Shown here: piece after piece, positions 57,226-64,000 of the stretch
Position numbering within the stretch: position 1 is the first letter of the stretch
Layout of the letters: each line of letters begins with the position of its first letter
From: Sorex araneus
Taxonomy: Eukaryota; Chordata; Mammalia; Eulipotyphla; Soricidae
Direction of reading: 5' to 3'
Assembly (NCBI RefSeq): GCF_027595985.1
Contig: NC_073304.1
Location: 219,364,000 to 219,427,999, forward strand
DNA length: 64,000 nucleotides
Translations under genes and position numbers: made by a program
The notes under the pieces: model-generated
What the model saw: only the letters and a program-made list of their open reading frames with translations
Told to the model about the DNA's origin: nothing
Databases searched by the model: none

Positions 57226-57365
57226 CGGGGCTGGAGCGATAGCACAGCAGGTACGGTGTTTGCCTTGCATGCGGCCAACCCGGGTTCGAATCCCAGCATC
57301 TCATATGATCCCCTGAGCACTGCCAGGAGTAACCCCTGTGCGTCGCCAGGTGTGACCCAAAAAGC

Positions 57366-57401
<36 letters not shown>
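57226..57401 (+). mobile_element. tRNA-derived SINE with (AAT)n tail
   Basis: The A tail has expanded into an (AAT)n microsatellite (about 57363-57408). AATAAATTCC flanks the element on both sides. Confidence 0.93.
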
Positions 57402-57408
<7 letters not shown>

Positions 57409-58383
57409 TCCACCGAAGTGTTAGAAATGAGAACTGTTGGATTCCAATAATGGTTCTGGTTGTTTGGCTTGTTTCAGGAACACGGTTCCATGAAACAACC
57501 CTGATGCCTTCTTAGACACACCTGAGACATCTGAACTCGGCAGAAAGTCTCAGACTAACACGAGTGTGACAGCAGCGTAATCAGCACTGCGCTCCCGTAC
57601 ACAGGGCCCAGCATGGACGCCGGCTCCGACACTCCTCCCCAAGGTGGGGTGTGGCGGGGTGCTCCCGAAGCCCACCTAGAACCCCCTGGTCCCTGCCTCG
57701 CACGCCTCTCCTAAGAGCCGGGTTACTGTTAGGGCTCAGTGAATCAGAACTCAAATTTGCTGAAGACCAAAAACCACCACGTGTGAGGAAACCAAAATCA
57801 CTTTTCTGTTAGCTGTAGTTGCCTGGTCAGGTGACACGGAGCTATTTATGGACTATGTCAGTTAGCCAGCGGGGAGGTGCGGGGTAGGTGCCAGTTAGCT
57901 ATTTTCGACTTGTGCAATACTGTAACACATTCGGGTGGTGTGCAACTTCATTTCGGGTTTCTCGGTATTCAGGCCAGGATCACCGGAGAGCTTACTGGAA
58001 GACACGGGAGAGCAGATGGACGCACCATCTCTGAGCTCAGAGCGCGGAACGTTGAGCTCTGCCCAGCTTCGCCCGGGTGCTGCAGACAACCTGACGCGGC
58101 CTCAGGTGAACAGCATCTGCTCCTCCGAAAGCACAAGGTGGCCACAGCGACCTTAAATATCTGGATAGATTCTAGGAGTCCCAAAGAAGGTGCACCCTCA
58201 GGTTGCATGTCTAAAAGGTCTCCGAGATGGCGCACGACTGGAGCGCACAAGGTCTGTCTGCGTGCAGAAGATCCTGGGTCAAGCCAGCCCTGCGAGGTCC
58301 CTCAGCACGGCTGAGCACTGCACGGGGCACAGTCCCCAGGCACTGGCAAGTATGGCCCCCAATTTTAAAAATATAATAATGTT

Positions 58384-58550
58384 TGGGGCCGGAGTGATAG
58401 CACAGCGGGGAGGGCGTTTGCCTTGCACGCGGCCGACCCGGGTTCGATTCCCAGCATCCCATATGGTCCCCTGAGCACTGCCAGGAGTAATTCCTGAGTG
58501 CAGAGCCAGGAGTAACCCCTGTGCAATGCTGGGTGTGACCCAAAAAGAAA
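58384..58550 (+). mobile_element. tRNA-derived SINE, full length
   Basis: Intact head, A box variant TAGCACAGCGG and perfect B box. A short A tail precedes a further, older SINE at 58563-58725. Confidence 0.93.
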
Positions 58551-59814
58551 AAAAAAATGTTCTCTGGGGCTGGACAGACAGTACAGCAGATAGGGCATTT
58601 GCTGACCGGACTGAATCCTTAGCACCCCATATGGTCCTCAGAGACCACCAGAAGTGATCCCTGAGTGGAGAGCCCTAAGTACTTCTGAGAGTGGCCCCAA
58701 AATAAAAACAAAACTCAAACAAACAAAAGAAATGTGAATGAACGATACAAGCCAATTGTACTAAGGTGTGATTTTGTTTCAACAATAATTGCTTTTTGTT
58801 ATTTTGCAGTTGTTGGTGGTGCACATGTGTGTGTAAAGCATGTGCTCAGCCTGCAGGCTCTCGTTTGTTAAAAGATGCTTTCCTTTAAAAAAAAAAACAA
58901 AAAAAAAACAGGACCATGGGTAAGGCACAAGCACAGAGCCAGGAGTCAACCCTGAGCACCATCAGGTATGGCCCAAAAATAAAATAAATAAATCTAAACC
59001 TTCATAAGGAGAAAGTCACTCTCAAGTCTTGTAGAACAGTGGCCACATGCCAGGTCCAAACTGTGGGCAAGAGAGGAACAGAGCACAGGGCAGCAGTCTC
59101 CCCACGCACCCGCCTGCCGGGCAAAGGAACTCGGCTCCCCGTGGGCCGAGATCCGCTCTGCTGGATTCACCTGCACAATTAAAAGCATTTTATGATTCCT
59201 GGTCTCCATTCCCACCACGGCCTCGCCATCCAACCCCATCCTAAGGCCAACATCTCTAAAGTGAAGTTAAGAGTTTTAAAGCCAGACCACTGCTGGGAGG
59301 TACTATAAAAGACTCACACCTCTTGGTGCCTCTGTTTCTTCATCTGTAAAACATTTTTATAATAATGAGTGTGAATGCTGAAGCCAGCAACTGGCTCTTG
59401 GTAAGTGCTCATTACCGTTCTTGGTCTTGAACCTTATTATTATTATTATTGAGGTTTTGGGTCATACCTGGCAGTGCTCAGGGAATTCTATGTGGTGGCA
59501 GAGATCTGAACCTCCAGCCACCACACAGCGTCACCCGTGCTACAGTCACCTGCAAGGCAAGTGCCTTATCTCCCTCCTGTATTCTGCATTATCTCTCCAG
59601 CCCATCAACCTTAAACTTAATAGAAGTGTTTTCTTCCAAGTACATGTCTGACATCTACTGAAGGACAAGTGGAGTATTAGCAACAGTTTGGTTCAACTAA
59701 TAAGAATGAATTTTCAGAAGATTGAGAAATGAATGGAAACATTAGTTATTTTATCATTATCATTCACTATCATTTAATGTACTTATTATCTATAAAAGTG
59801 CATTCATCATTCAT

Positions 59815-59930
59815 GAATCTACTCACTTAACCATCACAAAAACCCTAGGAGGTAGTTACTATTTATCCCCACTTTATAGATGAGGAAATTGAGGCTTAGC
59901 AAGATTAAATAGGATTAAAAAAAAAAAAAC
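59815..59930 (-). mobile_element. MIR fragment, minus orientation
   Basis: AACCCTAGGAGGTAGTTACT, TATCCCCACTTTATAGATGA and GGAAATTGAGGC are the reverse complement of the MIR 3' half. Confidence 0.75.
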
Positions 59931-59937
59931 ACAACAA

Positions 59938-60170
59938 CTTTGGAAAGCAAACTGGCAGATCTTCAAAAGATTAAACATAAAATTACTACATGATCCCGTC
60001 AATTATCCATTCCTCGTATATATCAAAGAACTAAAAACATTTAGTATCCACAAAAATGTGTACACAAACGTTTATAGCAAAATTATGCACAAAAGCCAGC
60101 GTGGAAACAACCCAAATGTCTTTCAACAGAAAAATGGATAAATACAGACATGACTGGATAAACAAAACAT
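59938..60170 (+). mobile_element. L1 ORF2 fragment, plus orientation
   Basis: The stretch GAAAGCAAACTGGCAGATCT through GTGGAAACAACCCAAATGTC to AAAAATGGATAAATACAGAC is the typical late-ORF2 segment of mammalian L1. It is too decayed to encode a protein. Confidence 0.75.
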
Positions 60171-61276
60171 TATTCTGACACAAACAGGAATTGGGTGCTG
60201 AATACACGCTACTCGGCGAACCATTATGGAATCATTATGCCGAGCAAAAGCTGCCAGACATAAAGGGTACTGGGAGGAGCCGGTACCCTTAATGGCCCTG
60301 GGAGGAACTGTGCTGCACTGGCAAACCCCCGGAGACAAAGCCGACTGGCAGCTGCCGGAGCTCGGGAGCTGGCTTGCTGGGGGTGGGGCCCAGCTTCTCC
60401 ACTCGAAACGCTAGCCCCAGGCCCTCTCTGCTGGGGGCCCCAGTGGGCCAACCCAGGCGGCCCCTCGGGCTAGAGGCTGGCGTCTCTTCCCAGCTCACCC
60501 TGATGCCTCAGCCCCCAGGACTCTGTCGTGGCTCCTTATTTCTTGTACTTCTCTGTATGTTATATGCCAAAATACCTTAAGGGGGAGGGATCGGAGTAAG
60601 AACCTTAATATTGAGAGGCTCTTATTTGAGGCAGTCGACAGATGAAACGCGTAGGGCAAGAACACTGCTTCTGATGTGGAAAGTCTAAAGCAAGGGATTC
60701 CAAACGGTCAGCCCTCTGGGCACCATGGGATGACTGAAGGACTTCCGGCAGACTCGAAGGGGCAAGTGCCCTGGTTGGGTTCCCTGTTTCACTGTCAACA
60801 CCAACATCATCAAGTACGCAGTGCTGCTTAGTAGCAGGGCTTGGAGGAATAGACAAATATTAAATATAGTAATAAAGGACTAAAACTTTGTCCTTAGTAA
60901 ACTGTGTGACATCAAGTAAGAGTAAAACTGTCCCATCTAGAAGTGGGCCAATAGCAGAGTCTTCTGCTCTTGGGGGTAAAAAAAAAAAACTTCTAAAGAT
61001 GACTTTATAAGCAAGTAGGAAGGTAATTCTCTACCAAAATCAGATTATTAAACAGATGGGAAGGGAACAGAGAGAGTAAAAGTATCTGGCTCACAAAGAA
61101 ACAAACAAGGAAAATTGTGTCTAGGCAACACAGAGATAATATTCTAGGAAGACAATCAGTTACAAATCTTGATGTCAAGGCCAAATCACAGCATATTACT
61201 TTAGGAACAGTGGGGGAGGGACAGGAGGGGGAGGAGAAAGTAGAGGAGAACTATTTCAGTGCAGACTGTGTGTACG

Positions 61277-61278
<2 letters not shown>

Positions 61279-61320
<42 letters not shown>
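61279..61320. repeat. (TG)n microsatellite in STAT5B intron 1
   Basis: A TG run of about 42 nt followed by an ID-like SINE fragment. Confidence 0.93.
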
Positions 61321-61323
<3 letters not shown>

Positions 61324-61915
61324 GTGCCGTGAACTGAACCCAAGGCCTCACACATGCAAGCCAGCTCTATCGCTAAGCCAGCTCCCTTGCCCTTTCCATG
61401 TATTTAAGTCTTGGGTGGAAAAGCAATGTTTTCATCCAAGCTCAGAACTCAAGGGTAGACTCAGACAAAATCAGCACAGCTACTTACATCTTTCTGTGAT
61501 AGTTGTGGGGGGACTAGATCGCCAGTCTCAGAAGCATTTCTGACATATCACTGCTTATTCACATGGGGCGAGAAGTGCATTGTCGGTGGACACCTCAACC
61601 AAGGGGCAAAAAATCCCCCAATCACAGGTCAGACATTAAATGCTTCCCAAAGGACACCCAGGATGCAGTAAAGCTACTACACCAATGGAATGTTGGTTTT
61701 TTTTTTTTTCCCTTCTAACCTCTAGGAAGAAACAGACAAATCCAAAGCGTGACTCTTATGAGGACAGGCCCACAGGGACTGCAACAGAGCGCGTTGCTTC
61801 AACCCTCTCCACTCTTGGTCCCCCATTCACCAGGGAAATCTCACACAATATAAGGATACAAAGCAGGTCTTATATCAAACTGTTTACTGATAATCAATCA
61901 TAAATCTGATTTAAG

Positions 61916-62078
61916 GGGCTGGAGCAATATCACAGCGGGTAGGGCGTTTGCCTTGCACTCGGCCAACCCAGGTTCAATTCCCAGTATCCCATATGGTCCC
62001 CTGAGCACCGCCAGGGGCAGAGCCAGGAGTAACTCCTAGGCATTGCCGGGTGTGACCCAAAAAGCAAAAAAAAAAAAG
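61916..62078 (+). mobile_element. tRNA-derived SINE with small internal deletion
   Basis: The head and tail are intact, but the segment between CCGCCAGG and GGCAGAGCC lacks the usual AGTAATTCCTGAGTGCA. It sits in STAT5B intron 1. Confidence 0.92.
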
Positions 62079-63206
62079 AAAGAAATCTTCATAACCCCCC
62101 ACATTCAGTGATGCAATGGTGGATAGAACTGTGACTCACACTTAATAAGCAAAGCTCTAGGTTAAAGGAGACAACAGAGACACACATATATATTAATTAA
62201 AAAAACCCACACACAACGAGGCTATCACTGGGACAATTAAAAACATTAATGAAATTGAAATTTACATATGGCCTTCATATTGGGTATTAAAGTATCAAAG
62301 TAATTTCTTGAGAGGGATAACGGCCCTGAGGTTATATAGGAGAACACCTTTGTTCTTGGTAGATCAAACTCAGTATGTATTTAAGGATAAAAGGTCATGG
62401 CATCCCCAACTTAACTTCCCAAAAGACAGAGCGGGAGGTGGTGATGGGAGAGTCCCAAGCAAAGATAACAACTGTTAGTAATCAGTGAATCTAGGCAAAG
62501 TGTGTCTATTTCTGTCCTACTCTTTCACACCTCCAGTCCTGCTGTGCATGTGTGCTGACATACAGTGTAGGGTGAGTAGCTGACCCGGCCAATTCAGTTT
62601 TCAACTTGAGGCTGGAGTATAGTAGATAGGGAGCTTGTCTTGCATGCAGTGGACCTGGGTTTGATCTCCAGCATCCCATATGGTCCCCAAAGCTCTGCCT
62701 CCTGAGTTCTGAGTGCAGAGCTACAAGTAACCCTTGAACATCACTGGGTGTAATCTAAAAAGGAAAAAAAAAATTCTAGGTCTTAACCTAAAGCTACAAG
62801 TCATTCCTTACTTTCCATAATGTACCTGTAGGTTTGCTTCTGGGAGCTGCATAAGGTCCCCCAAGCACCACCAGGATTGATTCCTGAGCACAGAGCTAGG
62901 AGCAAGCCCTGAGTATTGCTGGCATGATCCTAGAGCCATCACCACCACCAACAAAATTATATGTTCCCAATATTTCCACTATGAAAGTGCACTGCCTCCC
63001 TCTTTCCACTGAGAATTACTGCTTTGGAGAGAGGAAGCTCAGTGACAGTGCACTTGCTTCGCCTGTGTGAGGCCATGGTTCAACTGCTAGCACTGCAAAA
63101 TACACATATAATAAAAAGAAAACAAAATCTGCTTTGGAGGGCACCTTGTACTAGGTCTGCTCTGAGGGGCAACCATTAAATAGTATAATAGGATGCCTCA
63201 ATTAAA

Positions 63207-63951
63207 AAAAAAGTCAATCACATCTGCACTTATATGTTCTTCGAAGCACTGTTTACAATAGCCAGAATCTGGAAAAAACCTGAGTGCCCTAGAACAGATG
63301 ACTGGTTAAAGAAACTTTGGTACATCTATACAATGGAATACTATGCAGCTGTTAGAAAAGATGAAGTCATGAACTTTGCATATAAGTGGATCAACATGGA
63401 AAGTATCATGCTAAGTGAAATGAGTCAGAAAGAGAGAGACAGACATAGAAAGATTGCACTCATCTGTGGAACATAAAATAACAGAGTAGGAGACTAACAC
63501 CCAAGAATAGTAAAAATAAGTACCAGGACGTTGACTCCATGGCTTGGAAGCTGGCCTCACATTCTGGGGAAAAGGCAGCTCATATAGAGAAGGGAACACC
63601 AAGTAAAATGTGGTTGGAGGCCACATGGGGGAAGGGGAAAGGGTGATGCGTGCTGAAAGTAGACTAGAGACTGAACACAATGGCCACTCAACACCCCTAT
63701 TGCAAACCACAACACCCAATTGGAGAGAGAGAACAAAAGGGAATACCCTGCCATAGAGGCAGGGTGGGGTGGGGGGAGATGGGATTGGGAGGTGGGAGGG
63801 ATGCTGGGTTTCTTGGTGGTGGAGAATGGGCGCTGGTGAAGGGATGGGTTCTCGAACATTGTATGAGGGAAACACAAGCACGAAAATGTATAAATCTGTA
63901 ACTGTACCCTCATGGTGATTCACTAATTAAAAAATAAATTAAAACAAAACA
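63207..63951 (+). mobile_element. L1 3' end (ORF2 C-terminus plus 3' UTR), 5'-truncated
   Basis: The translated start gives IARIWKKPECPRTDDWLKKL, then LWYIYTMEYYAAVRKDEVMN, the C-terminal ORF2 region, with its stop at about 63476. A 3' UTR of about 470 bp and an A-rich tail (about 63930-63950) follow. It is the best-preserved LINE piece in the window. Confidence 0.9.
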
Positions 63952-64000
63952 AAATCAGTCAGAAAATAAGTAGACAGCGTAATGTACAATAATAAGAAAT

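Larger units (their letters stand above)
56318..64000 (-). other. STAT5B: STAT5B intron 1, partial (noncoding exon 1 beyond the window)
   Basis: SINEs lie at 56458-56635 (-), 56657-56838 (+), 57011-57165 (+), 57226-57401 (+), 58384-58550 (+), 58563-58725 (+), 58900-58995 (+), 59448-59603 (-), 61916-62078 (+), 62609-62772 (+) and 62845-62960 (+). ID-like fragments lie at 61323-61390 (-) and 63028-63115 (+). MIR fragments lie at about 59270-59420 (+) and 59815-59930 (-). L1 pieces lie at 59938-60170 (+) and 63207-63951 (+). A (TG)n run occupies 61279-61320. Unique stretches are 57420-58370, 60240-61250 and 62090-62600. No exon was recognised. Confidence 0.7.

Noticed and set aside
63234-63476. 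An 80-codon ORF as a coding gene
   Set aside because: It is the C-terminus of L1 ORF2, followed by the L1 3' UTR and A tail. The 5' part is missing.

Overview
The window is vertebrate nuclear DNA and almost certainly comes from a placental mammal. It holds multi-exon genes with GT-AG introns, L1 3' ends and old MIR fragments. It also holds dozens of copies of one tRNA-derived SINE with exact pol III A-box (TAGCACAGCGG) and B-box (GGTTCGATTCC) matches. I associate this SINE, from memory, with shrews (Sorex), so a soricid is my best guess at the organism; I could not check that by search. Gene order and orientation match human 17q21 as I recall it: KCNH4, HCRT, GHDC and STAT5B, all on the minus strand, so every gene reads from high to low coordinates.

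Layout. At 1-15707 lie coding exons 1-14 of KCNH4 (an ELK/Kv12 potassium channel), with the last exons outside the window. A GC-rich promoter lies at about 15.7-16.3 kb and a SINE-rich spacer at 16.3-19.5 kb. The complete two-exon hypocretin/orexin gene HCRT is at 19530-20785, including TATA box and poly(A) signal. A 1.7-kb spacer follows. GHDC is at about 22445-25889, with 8 coding exons and 534 codons. A 4.6-kb repeat-rich spacer separates it from STAT5B. STAT5B runs from its poly(A) signal at 30531 through 18 coding exons to the ATG at 56307, and its first intron fills the rest of the window. All exon phases chain without a frameshift or premature stop: KCNH4 has 860 codons in the window, HCRT 131, GHDC 534 and STAT5B 787.

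The genes are neighbours by conserved synteny and do not form a pathway. KCNH4 is a neuronal K+ channel subunit, HCRT a hypothalamic neuropeptide precursor for arousal and feeding, GHDC a poorly understood GH3-fold protein, and STAT5B the cytokine/growth-hormone transcription factor. I found no undescribed gene system, CRISPR array or viral gene. The non-routine signals are: stop-free, multiple-of-three introns in KCNH4; CA/GT microsatellites close to splice sites in KCNH4 and STAT5B; an in-frame tandem 5' splice site in STAT5B exon 16; an mRNA-derived retrocopy end inside a SINE; distinct SINE lineages, one with a different tail; and a SINE-free block in STAT5B intron 2.
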